This document shows, in pieces, positions 38,901-50,480 of a DNA stretch of 64,000 nt. Source of the stretch: Maylandia zebra (Eukaryota; Chordata; Actinopteri; Cichliformes; Cichlidae). The DNA is taken from contig NC_135187.1 in the NCBI RefSeq assembly GCF_041146795.1, positions 1,037,501-1,101,500 on the forward strand. The letters are read 5' to 3'. Position numbers and translations under genes: made by a program. Numbering within the stretch: the first letter of the stretch is position 1; each line of letters begins with the position of its first letter. The notes under the pieces are model-generated. The model was given only the letters and a program-made list of their open reading frames with translations. It did no database searches and was not told the DNA's origin.

Positions 38901-40420
38901 GCTGAAACTACCAGTCAGCCATGACACTTTTACCACACAACCTTGAAGTGAAATCTGCATTCAGGTAGCCTAATGTAGGCAGACTGGAAAGAACAAGAAA
39001 GCATTACTCTGATTTAAAACTTCAGCACCACGTAGTCTGTGAGTGGTGGAGCCAGAACTCTGTCAGACGGACTCAAAACTCCACAACACATTTCATGTTC
39101 ACATGTTGAACCCATTGTGAATTGGACCTTGGTAACATTCAGCTTATCATTTTACTCTAATAATTAACTGTCCAAAACCCCAGATAGGTGATAGTTTAAG
39201 ATTTTGTTACAATTCTTCCTGTGCTTTGAGACAACACCTGTTTAGCCATACTGCCATACCACAATCATTTTTATTCAGCAGCGAGCAGTGTCTATCAGCC
39301 ATGCATCCATTTCATTTATCAGTCCACTTCCATTAGCTCATCATTTCTGTCGGCAGCAAATGATTTTAAACATTTGTTCAATTTTGGACCTTTTTGAGTG
39401 GTCTGTATTTGAGTTTTACACTACTGCGAAAGAAAGCATATAGAAAACTTTAATGTTTAACTTTCATCATCGATTGAGCCAATATGACAAATTGTACGAG
39501 AAAAGCAAAAATACAGTCAAATCCAAAAATAGCAAAATGCTGGAGTTTCTAAATATCCTCTAATTATAATTCAGAAAATAACTTTCACTAGTGTTTCTTC
39601 CCATCAAAAAGAATCCGGATCTGTAATTTCAGACCGATATATTTGGTGATAGCAATATGAAAAAATCACACCGTCTTGTAAATCTAACATGTGAGCACAC
39701 ACACCAATAAAAGCTTCACAATGGAAAACACAATTGTGTCAGTTCATAAATATGTTTATAGTAATATTTCAAAATATTGCAAAAACGACTTTATTTGAAC
39801 TATTTATTTTGTGTTTGAAGAATTTTACAGTGGTACTCCAGAATTTCTTTTCTTGTTTATGACTGACTTTCTTCACCAGTTTGATAGGTAAGCTTCAGTC
39901 AACATAAGTTACTTTTACAGGAAATGTTTTGCAGGAAGTCTTTGCTAAATATTGCACAGAGGTGATTCATGTGTGCAGCAGCTGCTGGCGTCAGTGATCA
40001 GAACCAGGAGCTTTTTTTAATCTCCTGGTAAATACCAACAAGCTGACTGACAGCACAGTCTATTACAGTTTATTGCATGTCTGATGATGCATTTAAGCAG
40101 CAACACACCCAATGCACAGAAATGTTCTTCACTTTTGTGAGTGAGTTTAAACCTTCCAGGAAGATGTTGTTGGAAATTTAAAAGCACAATAATTTATTCA
40201 AGAATGAACCTAAACTGGCATTAAATACACACAGTCTTTGGCCATAAACTATAGTCGGCATGCATCCAGGACAGTATTGAAGTTCCACCCTTCTTTCTTC
40301 TAGCTCTCATAAAATACATAAATATTTATTAATGTTTAATGAAGATGTTTTATGTTCAGGTGACTCATTTGTTAAGTAAAAGCACAATGATGATTAGTAT
40401 CCACTCCAGCCTCCATTCAG
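38886..40420 (+). repeat. Left arm of a large diverged inverted repeat
   Basis: Segments 38,886-38,965, about 39,890-40,135 and 40,140-40,420 recur in inverted order and orientation at 63,830-63,752, about 62,600-62,320 and 61,880-61,600. About 38,970-39,880 has no clear partner. No gene is seen in the arm. Confidence 0.75.
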
Positions 40421-40520
40421 TCGTTATATATGGATTTAATAAAGGCTGTTCTAGTTTGTGAGGCGTGTCGTCAATGTCACACAGAAACAACAAGCCTCAA
40501 CATGACATCCTGACATAAAA
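40394..40520 (+). repeat. Diverged fragment of the array unit
   Basis: Matches 5104-5240 (ATTAGTATCCACTCC and onward) with substitutions. In units A-D this segment directly follows the LTR; here it shows the state without the LTR. Confidence 0.75.
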
Positions 40521-40562
40521 AGAAAAGTCATGTACCATATACCATATATACACATATATAAA

Positions 40563-40936
40563 TACAGAGTATTATTAAATCTCGTTCTTTTAATTCTTCT
40601 GGTGGCCAAGAAAGACTCAAAGTGGTCAAACTCAAAAAATGATCTTTATTTTACATTCCCGGGAACGGAGACCTGAACACACGAACACACAAGCTCAGGT
40701 CTGAAGCACAAACAGGAAGCCTAGTTATTTATATACTTCCTCTAGACGTCACACACACTTTGAGTTTCGATCAAAGACTCTGCTTAGTTTCACTTTCTGG
40801 CTGCAGCTCCTATTTTCTCTGCAAAAGCACGCAGTTTCCTGTTAGTACTTTTGGCACAGACTGTACTCAGAGTTGGGCCTCTCTTATACATATAATCAGC
40901 AAATAAGCATTCAGATTGTATATTTAAATCCCAACA
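40563..40936 (-). mobile_element. Antisense LTR of a retroelement
   Basis: On the - strand it starts TGTTGGG just after a polypurine-like tract (AAAGGGGAAAC). It then shows a TATATAAAT promoter, an AATAAAG poly(A) signal and a U5-like end near 40,563. The 5' edge on the + strand is approximate. The family is not identified. Confidence 0.6.
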
Positions 40937-42426
40937 GTTTCCCCTTTCGTGTTTCCCAAGAAACCAGAAACATAATTCCTAATTTCTCCCATTAAGTTTA
41001 CTTTCATGTGAGAATAATAGCTAAAATATAACAAAAGAAATCATATCAAAAATGAAACCTTTCAATTGCCCAACCCTTTCAATGTTCCCTTATTACTATG
41101 GCGTAGTTACTTGTATCCACAACAAATAAATCAAACAAATAAATCACGCCCTTATACAGCACCTCGCGTTTACGCTGGGCTGTGAGCTATCGTTGCTTCT
41201 CTTCCTACCATCCGCTTTTGACCCCAGAGTCACAATTTAACCGCACTTCTGACTTCCCTCAATGCTCACTATAAAATCCAATCATGTATAATTAACTTTA
41301 TCCTATTAAAAGGCCTCTATAGAGTTAAAATGTAAAATTTACTCCTGGTTTTCACCCCCTCTAGGGGTAACATATATCCGGTCTTAACACTATTCTTGGG
41401 CAATTTACATAACATAGAAATCCTGCAAACTATTCCTAAAGTCCCTCTCATTACTCTTCATTACTTTTACGCGCACATTCAACCTGTGTCTAACAAGCTT
41501 TTAGTCTCTTAAACAACACATTTGCTGGTACTGTGGTTCTCTGTGCTGTGCTTCTTTTCGGGGTCCCCCTTCCTCTGGTTGGTTCCTGGATTCTCGCCAT
41601 GGTTTTGCTCTGGTTCTGGAATCTCCTGTAAAGAATAAACAAACACTTTCCCTGCTACGCCTCCATAACCTATTATGTTCATCAATTGTTCTCTTAATTC
41701 TTCAAACTTGGTTCAACCTATCATGTTCGGGACTCTCTAATCAAAAGGATCAGCCTCATTATGTGTATAAGCATGTTGGCATTCATCCATCGGCACTCAG
41801 GGTCCTCCCTACAATATATCAGTTCAGTCAGTCACGCTGAACGACGTTTTTGACCTTCACTTTACCGAGTGACAACTCCTATGAGCACGATTGCAATGTG
41901 TGTATAAAAAATCATTTATACATAAATAATCTTCAATGTTATTCATTTGGTTAAGCGACACTTTTGACACAATTTTAAGAAGCTCTCTTCTTCTCTTATC
42001 TGATCATAAACATCCTGTACAAAAATAAAAAAAAATGTTATTTTGCAGGCGCACATTCAGTTGCAAGCTCACCCACATTTTTCTGTCTCAGTCTTCATAT
42101 CCTTCCTGTCGACCTATTCAGAGCAGGCCTATTTCCACACCTTCTGCATTACTTCTTGCTAAGCAAAGACAAAGCAAACTGTTTTTCATCTTTACCCCAG
42201 AAACTAATCTATGTCATGTCTGTGACTGTAAGTGTGCATGATAACCGCTTATTCTAGAAATCAAAAAGAAATCAAACATTTTTACTCCAAAAATCTTCCT
42301 TTCTACAAAGCATATGTTTTATTCAAGCTGTCCCACAGTTTCCCTTTAAGATTGGTATTCAACTTATTATGAACAGGATTCAGTTCATTTTAATCCTTTA
42401 GCTTAAAAATGAAAATAACAATTTCT
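40937..42426 (-). other. Possible internal remnant of the antisense retroelement
   Basis: Follows the polypurine tract of the LTR. No open frame of note and no recognisable domain. It may be 3' internal sequence of the same element, but this is inference. Confidence 0.3.
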
Positions 42427-42431
42427 GCCTC

Positions 42432-43200
42432 TTTCATGGTCCGGGTGTGTGCCAGTGTGTCTCCCTCCGAGCCGGCGTCTCCACCCCGGGGAGGGGCCTC
42501 AGTGTTTTTGCTGATCGCTTACACCTGTGGGTAATTTAGCCGGGGACTCATAAGGCCAGCGTACTCAATCTCTCTTCGCCAGATTCTCTGCTAACATCAG
42601 TCAGTGCAGGCCACCACCATCATTCCCTATGTATTTTGTGAATCACCTTGCCTCACTGTATGTTTGTCTTTTGTGCGCCTCTCTCTTAGCTACACCCAAC
42701 TGTCAACCCCTGTCGAAGAGCACCTACTTGGATGCTGGACCATCTGGCAGTCCCACAGGCTACACCCGAATTACCTACCTGCCTCTCTGCCTCCACGCCA
42801 GGAGTTTTTTGGATTTCACACCCGGACTACTCACCCCTCTACGTCATCTCCGACCTCCTTTGGCAAGTACGCAGTACGAAGGAGGATTCTGAATCAGCAA
42901 CATATTCATATGTCTCCTTATCCGTATCTGAACATCTGCACTCTGTTACAGTGACCCCGACCTTTTCCTGGATCAAATGTGACTTGCTTTCCAGTCCAAT
43001 CCCTGGAATAGCTGTCCTCTCTGACCCGGACCAGATCATTACTTAGTTTCAGTGGTGGAACGTCGTACTTGTCTACTCTCACCTTTTGTTTATGAATATT
43101 TGTGGAAACATTAAACTTTATTCTTAAAATCTACTTACGAGCTGTTCGGCGTCCTGCGTTTGAGTCCTGTCACTCGTCCAAAACGGTCTCGGCCGTAACA
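42432..43200 (+). mobile_element. Solo Gypsy-type LTR with 5-bp target duplication
   Basis: 769 bp ending GCCGTAACA, flanked by GCCTC on both sides (42427-42431 and 43201-43205). Its first bases (TTTCATGG) look like a mutated TGTCATGG start. The open stretches inside are chance. Confidence 0.75.
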
Positions 43201-43205
43201 GCCTC

Positions 43206-43714
43206 AGTTTTACCGTATCTAAATTATCAAAACACCCCAAAAGTCATAAAATGATTATAAAGCCCCTTATTTCAAATTAAATCCAAAATAATCTAAAAAA
43301 CCCTCAGCAATTCTCCTCTCTGAGTACCCGTCCTCTGGACCTCCAAACCTGTGTTCAGAAATAAAATCAGTTCAATCATCATGTTAAATCTTTTAAACTC
43401 CTGACTCCATTCAGAGCTGCCTAGAAACAAAACCTTCATTTTAAAACTCAATTTCCCCCCTTGTAATGCAATCTGTGTTATAACAAAACTTAAGACACAA
43501 CAGTTATCAGTCATGTTCTTCATACACAATTTCCCTATTTTGATTTCATTTTGCTCCTCTTAATGTAATGGTACATTTTGATTTTACTTTATCAGGGATA
43601 AATAGAATAAATAGGAATAAGAACACAAGGGAATGGCACATTTCACGTATTGAAGTCTATTGTACTGTTGGATATTAACAAAGTATTGCACAGTGAAAAG
43701 GCACTACAGCTTAG
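43206..43714. other. No gene seen
   Basis: AT-rich sequence, probably the continuation of the DNA interrupted by the solo LTR. No feature recognised. Confidence 0.5.
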
Positions 43715-43995
43715 TCGTGTGGCATTCTTCAGTGAAGACTCAACCACCTCGAGTCTACCGTGAGGAAAATGCTTAAGCTGCTAATTCCAAGCAGCTGTTA
43801 ATGCGTAGACTAAACTCTGAGGTGTGGCTGAAAGTTTATGTAACTAGAAGCAGCTTCAGTGTCACGCTTCAGTAACCGCTCCTCATATTACTGAAGATTT
43901 GGAGACCGGCCAGATTAAACCTGCTCAGCTAGTTTTTCTGAAATGCTGTTTTTACTGCTGTTCCATATGTTAGAATAACTTCAAACTTCAGTGCA
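43715..43995 (+). repeat. Diverged fragment of the array unit (intergenic part)
   Basis: Aligns with 6722-7050 of unit A (TGTGGCATTC, CTCAGTGAAG-like, AGAAGCAGCTTCA, CCTGCTCAGCT in order) with substitutions and gaps. It ends where LINE-related sequence begins. Confidence 0.7.
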
Positions 43996-44269
43996 AGGTA
44001 CAGCATCATATACATATATAAGATGCTGTACCTGCAATTAAAAAAATGTAATCTAAACTGGTGGATAAGTTGGTAACAGAAAAAAAATGATTACATTACT
44101 GAAGAACTCAAAGACAAAAGATCCTCTTTTGGCAGTTGCCACTCAAATTATAAATGAAGCTATTTAGAGGGCGTAATTCTCTTTGTCCTTAAAAATGTAG
44201 TTGTTCCTCCAGTATATAAAGCTGGAAACAAACATTTAGTGATTTTACCTGGGCTTTTCTGAGGTTATT

Positions 44270-45513
44270 GAAAAAGTAAAGCAAGCAGCTGAAAGAACAT
44301 ACAGAAAGACAAACCCTGTCTGGATTTAGAGCATTTGACCGAAACTGCATGTTGTTACTTTATCCCTCCTTTATCAAAGTTGGGACTTTGATAAAGGAGG
44401 GATCGTGGGTGCAGTAGTTTTGGTCTTGTGTAAAGCAGTTGACTCTGTAAATCAGTTCAGTAATTGGATCTTAATTAGCTGATCGCATTCATTGTGTCCA
44501 AATGAACACGTCTGTACAGTTAGAGTGCTGGAAGGACCAATTTTAGGACCTCAGTTATTTAGCTTGTGCTTCCATTGCTGTGTGAGAACGCTGAAATTCT
44601 CTCCTGAAAAAGGAGTTGAAAACAGAAATTATAAAAAGAAATTACAATTATTTAGACAATCTAAGCCTGTTACTTCTTATAAAACTTATTTTTATGTTTT
44701 AAAAACTTGTCCAGCTAGTGCACAGAAAATAACCTGAAGCTGAATGTCCTTAAAACCAAAGAACTCATAATGGACTTCAGGAGGCACAGACAGGTCCACT
44801 CCACTCTTGGACCCACAACACCATCAGCCTGGTAACGAAGGCCCAGCAGCAGCTGCACTTCCTCCGTGTCCTGAGGAAGAATAACCTGGACCAGAAGCTG
44901 CTGCTAGCCTTTACCGCTCCTCAGTGGAGAGCATACTCTCCTTCTGCCTGGTGTTTGGTGTTCAGGAACCACGACTGAGAACAGGAAGGCTGCACAGAGG
45001 GTCATTAACCAAAAGTATCACCTGGACACACCTGGAGGCATTCGCCAGATCCTCCTGTATCAGGTAAACCAGGGCTATCACAGGTGAGCCTGCCGACTAC
45101 CCGTTTGACCCGCTGCCTTCTGGTTAGTCAGGCAGGCCCCAAACCTCCAGACTCACTAACAGCTTCTTCCTCTGGGCCATTCAGACTGTCAACAAACACT
45201 ACTGCCATCCCTGCCCACGACCTCACTAATCTGATCCATGGTCTGAGTGACCCTCATCATTCAGGACACTCACATGCAGATCAAGTCTTTTGCACTACTT
45301 CAAAGCACTTTTTCTTTTAATGTGTAATTCTGTACATATTCCTCTTGACTATTTCTTCTGTTTGCTCTTTATTCCTGATGTCTGTACTATTTATATTTTT
45401 TTCCTCCTGCACCCCATTCATGCTGTAAATGTACAGTGACAGTAAAGGAGTATTCTATTCTATTCTATTCTATTCTATTCTATTCTATTCTATTCTATTC
45501 TATTCTATTCTAA
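44270..45513 (+). pseudogene. LINE reverse transcriptase relic with pentamer tail
   Basis: Decayed RT motifs can be read in pieces: a GAV-LDL-KAFDTVN-like stretch at about 44,405-44,455 and an LEGPILGPQLFSL-like stretch at about 44,525-44,570. A KTKELIMDFRR-like piece follows at about 44,750-44,785, then C-terminal sequence broken by stops. It ends with about 13 copies of TATTC (45,450-45,513), a typical LINE 3' tail. Not functional. Confidence 0.7.
44363..44402. repeat. Perfect 18-bp palindrome with 4-nt loop
   Basis: 44,363-44,380 and 44,385-44,402 are exact reverse complements around TGGG, inside the LINE relic. Confidence 0.95.
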
Positions 45514-45719
45514 TAACACCAGAAGAATAACCTGAGGTATGTTTGAGTGAATTATGTATTACTCACTGTGCACTATCTGCTGTGTAGAACACTCTGCCTA
45601 GACAGTGAGCTTAGACACAAGCTGTAAACAAATATGAATAATGGGCATCCATAGAAAGGGTATCCATGCAATCAACGCCAGTCTCACAAGTGTGCACTGC
45701 CAAATGTGCCAAACATCTA
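45514..45719. other. No feature seen
   Basis: Short unassigned sequence between the LINE tail and the next LTR. Confidence 0.5.
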
Positions 45720-46277
45720 TGTAACACCCGGTTTTTGAGTTTATTATATTATTTACAGTTTCTAGTCTTTGGGTTTTTGTTAGAGTCATGTCTTATGGTT
45801 TGTCTCTGTGTAATCCTTAGTTGCTATATCCCCGTGTCCAGTCAGTGTCTCTGTCTGCCCTGGTCCCACGTCTCTGTTGTAGTGCCTGCATGTGAGTCTG
45901 TGTCTTTGTTCAGTCTGTGTTATGTGTTTCCTGTTTTACTTTGAAGGTCTCTGTCTTATCTCAGTGTGTTCAGTTTACGCTTCCTTGTCTCGTCAGTTCT
46001 GATTTGCCCCAGCTGTGTTTCCCTCCTGTTGTCCATTCCCTGATTGCTCCATCTATGTATTTAAGCCCTGTGTTTCAGTTTGTCATGGTTGTGATCTACT
46101 CTTATCTACCCTTGCTTATGCTGTGTGCTTTGATTTTTCCCCTGCCTGCGTTAATGTTTGTACTTTGGAGGTTTGTTACTTTGAGTTCAGCATTAAAGCT
46201 GTTTTTTGAGTTCACGTCTGTCTCCGGAGTCTGCACTCTGGGTCCTTTTCCTGCCTGCACACAGCTGTCACATAACA
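45720..46277 (+). mobile_element. Solo Gypsy-type LTR
   Basis: Starts TGTAACACCC, with a TATTTAAG promoter motif, an ATTAAA poly(A) signal and a CCTGCCTGCACACAG region common in fish Gypsy LTRs. The 3' edge lies between 46,272 and 46,277. The flanks CATCTA and CATCCA may be a decayed duplication. Confidence 0.65.
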
Positions 46278-46382
46278 CATCCACTATGTAAGTCTATGTG
46301 CTGCAGTCATTGCCGAGGGCTTGTTTATTACCGGCCACCATAACACCGTGTCTTTGTGTGACACAGAAAAGGTGAACGATGG

Positions 46383-46560
46383 TCTCTACATGCATAGTTC
46401 CCACCATGAAGCATGGAGGAGGTGTGATAGTGTGGGGAGGCTTTGTGGTGACACTATCAAGGATTTATTCAAAATTGACGGCACACTGAACCAGCATGGC
46501 TACCACAGCATCCTGCAGCCACATGCCATCCTGTCATTTATTTTTCTTTTTTTCTTTTTT
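46383..46560 (+). pseudogene. Tc1/mariner transposase fragment
   Basis: Codes a decayed VPTMKHGGGVIVWG-like stretch followed by the usual downstream segment (HQHGYHSILQ-like). That is the part just before the second catalytic region in Tc1 transposases. Only about 60 codons remain, with stops, and it runs into a poly-T stretch. Confidence 0.75.
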
Positions 46561-47514
46561 TTTTGCCCGTTTGGATCTTTAGCCGTCAGAATTGTTGTCT
46601 GAAGGCAGAAAGATGCCAAACAGATTTACTTCACCAAGTGGATCATCATGGCCTTGCCATATTGGTCCATTTGATTGACCTTTATTATTATTATGTATTT
46701 ATTTTATTTTCGTTTTTTTAAAGACGGGACAGACATGACTGGGGGATAGGACAGGGAGAAAGAATGAAAGAAAGAGAGGGAGAGAAAGAAAAAGAGAGGA
46801 GGGGAGAAGAGACGGTGAGAAAGGGGGAAGAAAGAAAGAAAAACACCTGGATCACCTGTGTGGAGAAAAAAAACCAGAAGAGAAAACAAACAACAAAGAG
46901 CAACATAATAAAAACAACACCATCACAATAAACTAGCTAACAGTAGATAACAGTAGATAACAGTAGATACTAAATATTACATGTTATTGTTTTTTTGTTT
47001 TATTTTTTAAATTTCACCTGTTGAGAAAGAAAAAAGAAAACAAGCAGAAGAGAACAAGAGTAATAGAATAAACAACATCACAATGATATATGGGAATATG
47101 ACAGTAAATACTAAATATTAAACATTATTGTTCAGCACATAAGATCAACAGAACACAGTGTGCTTTGAGGTAGGAGCCAAAAAGGGTGTAGTTTGTGGGT
47201 GTGATCACCCGTGTGTACACCTGTGAGCATGGACGCGCTTGTTTATTTAAAAGGTTCCTTCATGTAATGATCTGCTAGAGGGTGTGGGGGGGCCACAGCC
47301 CCGTCCTCCAGGGCATGAAGCAGGTATGGAGGAGATCAAAACTCCAGACATCCAGAGGCCCCCAGAACACAAGAGACCAAGGAAGACCAACAGAGGGGCA
47401 GCTGCGCCACTGTCCCGGAAAGAGCTGAGGAGAGTCCCAGATGAGGGCTCACTCAGCAGCCGCGGAGCAGAAGCCAGGGGGAGTTGCAGTGACGCGCCCG
47501 TGAGCTCCGCCGGC
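46561..47514. other. Low-complexity and unassigned sequence
   Basis: Includes a purine-rich tract at about 46,735-46,845 (GAAAGAAAG and GGGAGAG types) and three copies of an 11-bp AGTAGATAACA-like repeat at about 46,938-46,967. No gene recognised; the short open frame at 47,284-47,547 has no visible domain. Confidence 0.5.
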
Positions 47515-48544
47515 TGCCAGCCGTGCCAGAGTGGCGGGGAAACCTAATAGACCAGTCCCACCTGCTCCGCTACATCCTATTCCAGTAATAGGTGAGCCGT
47601 TTGAAAAAGTAATATTGGATTGTGTTGGTCCTCTGCCAAAAACTAAATCCGGACACCAATACATACTTACAATAATGTGTTCAGCAACAAGGTTCCCAGA
47701 GGCAATTCCACTACACACACTGAAAGCAAAAACGATAATAAAAGCACTAATTAAGTTTTGCTCTACTTTCGGGCTTCCAAAGGTTATTCAAACAGACCGA
47801 GGAACAAATTTTACTTCAAAAGTGTTTGTGCAGGTTGTGGATGAGTTGCAGATAAAACATGTAAAATCCAGTCCATATCACCCAGAAAGTCAGGGTGCTC
47901 TGGAGAAATTCCATTAAACCCTCAAAGCTATGCTGCGCAAGTTCTGTGCGGAGTCTGGTAGAGAATGGGATGAGGGTCTGCCGTTATTGTTGTTTGCCGT
48001 CAGGGAGGCCACTCAGGAATTCTTGGGATTCAGTCCTACGGATCTGGTGTTTGGACATGTGGTCCGTGGTCCTTTCCAGCTTCTGAAGGAGTGGTTGTCA
48101 GAAACGTCTGAAACTCAACATAATGTCCTTGATTATGTTAGTGGACTTCAGGAAAAACTCCACCTTGCATGCCAATTAGCTCAGGAAAATCTGACTCATA
48201 CGCAGGCTAAAATGAAAGCTGGTTATCATACAAAGGCTGTTTACAGAAGTTTCCAGCCGGGCTAGAAAGTGTTGGTGTTGCTGCCTGTGGTAGGGTCCAG
48301 TTTGCTAGCCCAGTTCGCTGGCCCATATGTGGTGGAACAGAAACTCAGCGAGAACAATTATGTGATCCAGACCCCAGACCGTCGGAGAAAGTCTAGGGTT
48401 TGTCACATTAATATGTTGAAATCGTGTCACTCAAGGAGCCCTTTGGGTGCGCCATCTCCAGTGTGCGCCGCTAGTGTTGTTTCTCCTTATGAACCCTCTG
48501 ATGACGGACTGCTCCAGAAAAGTGAAGCGCTGGGTAGCGGTTGA
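47515..48544 (+). pseudogene. pol: Integrase part of Gmr1-like pol, broken
   Basis: Begins with the CxxC half of the zinc finger (TGCCAGCCGTGC, 47,515 on), then shifts frame. Core motifs: catalytic Asp in ILDCVGPLP (codon 47,618), second Asp in IQTDRGTNF, Glu in YHPESQGALEKF. There are in-frame stops at 47,915-47,917 and 48,263-48,265. After the core a GPYVV...NYVI...CHINMLK region matches the C-terminal beta-barrel of Gypsy integrases. The first His pair of the finger is missing. Confidence 0.82.
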
Positions 48545-49415
48545 AAAATTCGGAGATCTTAAATGATTTAGAGACATATTTAGCCCACCTATCTGAGCCC
48601 GCTCGAGCTGACATCACTGATCTGATAGAGGATAATTTATCACTTTTTTCTGATCATCCTCATCAAACTGCAGTCCTGTACCACGACATTGACGTGGAAG
48701 GACATTAAGCAGCATGCCTATCGAGTGAACCCAGTGAAAAGAGTAATAATGCAGAAGGAAGTCAGCTATCTCTTAGAACACGGTTTAGCCAGCGCGTGGA
48801 GTTTGCCGTGTGTGCTGGTACCAAAATCTGACAACACTCCTCGGCTTTGTAATGATTACAGGAAAGTTAACGTTGTTACCAAACATGATTCATTTCCTCT
48901 TCCTTGAATGGAGGATTGTATTGATAGAGTGGGATCGGCATCTTTTGTAACCAAACTTGATCTGTTAAAAGGTTACTGGCAAGTACCTTTAACTCCCAGA
49001 GCATCTGAAATATCTGCTTTTGTCACGCCAGATCATTTTCTCCAGTAGACGGTTATGCCGTTTAGGTTGCGTAACGCACCCGCTACGTTCCAGCGCCTTA
49101 TGGGCAGTACTGGCCGGCGTGAATAACTGTGATGCCTACTTGGATGATGTTGTCATTTACTCATCCACCTGGTCTGACCACTTACAAACACTCTCTCTCG
49201 TTTTCAGCCGTTTTCAGGAAGCCTCGCTTACTCTGAACCTGGCCAAATGTGAATTTGGCAGAGCCACCATCACATACCTGGGAAAACAGTTGGGTCAGGG
49301 ACAGGTAAGGCCGGTGACTGTGGAGATACAGGCTATTGTCGAGTTTCCGGTCCCACAAACGAGAAGGGCGCTACGCCGATTTCTAGGAATGTGTGGTTAT
49401 TACAGAGGTCCATGA
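48545..49415 (+). pseudogene. pol: Reverse transcriptase part of Gmr1-like pol, broken
   Basis: Reads in pieces across at least three frame changes and several stops: linker up to HDIDV, then VLVPKSDNTPRLCNDYRKVN, KLDLLKGYWQVPLT, MPFRLRNAPATFQRLM, catalytic YLDDVV at about 49,140, and CGYYR at the end. A TGA at 48,905-48,907 sits at a CpG-type site. Inactive. Confidence 0.8.
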
Positions 49416-49804
49416 AAGAACTTCGCCACTGTTGTCGTTCCTCTCATCGATTTGATCAGCCAAGTGAAGCCTTTTGTGTGGACGCCTGTTTGTCAGACTG
49501 CTTTCGAGTCTGCGAAAGCATTGCTGTGCAGTTCCCCTGTTCTTACGGGACCTAATTTCAGGTGCCCTTTCAAGCTCGAGGTTGACGCTAGTGCGGCTGG
49601 TGCAGGAGCTGTCCTTATGCAGGAAGCCCATCGCGGGGTGGATCGCCCAATTTGCTATTTTTCCAAAATGTTCAACAAACATCAGATGAACTACAGCACT
49701 ATTGAAAAGGAAGCCTTTGCCTTGTTGTTAGCCCTGCAGCATTTCGAGGTGTATATTGGATCCAGCTCTATACCCATTCAAGTATTCACTGACCACAAAC
49801 CATT
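49416..49804 (+). pseudogene. pol: RNase H part of Gmr1-like pol, 5' piece
   Basis: After a TGA at the junction, the frame reads PFVWTPVCQTAFESAK, then LEVDASAAGAGAVL (first RNase H Asp), CYFSKMFNKHQMNYSTIEKEA and FTDHKPF. It is cut at 49,804 by the solo LTR. The open frame then runs a few codons into the LTR by chance. Confidence 0.8.
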
Positions 49805-50416
49805 TGTCACAGGCTGGGTCTCCGACCCAGCACTCTGAGTTTTCTTTGTATTTTTTGATATGTTATTAGTTTGTGTTATTTCCTATTTGCCTTTAGTTTA
49901 GGCAGTTATTGTTCCTGGGTTTTCTATGTTTTGGGGTTTTCTATTTATTTCATCACGTATTAGGTCTGTTAAGTTGTGTTGTCATTTCCTGTTTTATTCT
50001 GACAATGTCATGTGTTCTTTGTTCATTGTATTTAGCTTTCCTCTCCTGGTCCTGTCATTAGGTTTATGTCTGTCAGCTGTTTTCCCCCATGTGTCGCCAC
50101 TTCCCCTGATCACCTCATGTCTGTATTTAAGCCTTTTGTTTTCTTCATGCCATTGTCAGTTCGTCTGTTTATCTCACCAGAGTTACAGTCATAGTCATAG
50201 CCTGTTTATTTTCCACCTCAGTCATAGTTATAGTTTTTGGTCTTAGTACCTTTAGTGTTTTGTTTCTTAGTGTTTTGCCTGTTTGCTTTGGTCTCTTGGT
50301 TCATTTCCTGCCGTCATCGCAATAAAGGTTCACTTTTCTGTTAATCATTACTATTCCTCGTCATCATCTGCTTTTGGGTCCTGTTTCCGCACACATCGGC
50401 GCACCCCGCCGTGACA
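49805..50416 (+). mobile_element. Solo Gypsy LTR inserted in the RNase H region
   Basis: 612 bp, TGTCAC...GTGACA, with a perfect CCATT target duplication (49,800-49,804 and 50,417-50,421). It contains TATTTAAG and AATAAAG motifs and an 8-bp palindrome GCTGGGTC/GACCCAGC near its start. Confidence 0.88.
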
Positions 50417-50480
50417 CCATTGGTGTTTCTCTCCCGGATGCAAAACTCAAATGAGAGACTTATGCGTTGGTCACTACTTT
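50417..50480 (+). pseudogene. pol: RNase H middle piece of Gmr1-like pol
   Basis: About 20 codons (PLVFLSRM...RLMRWSLLL) that continue the frame interrupted at 49,804 and are cut again at 50,480. Confidence 0.75.

Noticed and set aside
42604-43046. Overlapping open frames of about 90-116 codons at 42.6-43.0 kb
   Set aside because: They lie wholly within a solo LTR with a target duplication and show no domain.
46704-46906. Ser/Phe-rich antisense open frames at 46.7-46.9 kb
   Set aside because: They come from a low-complexity purine tract.
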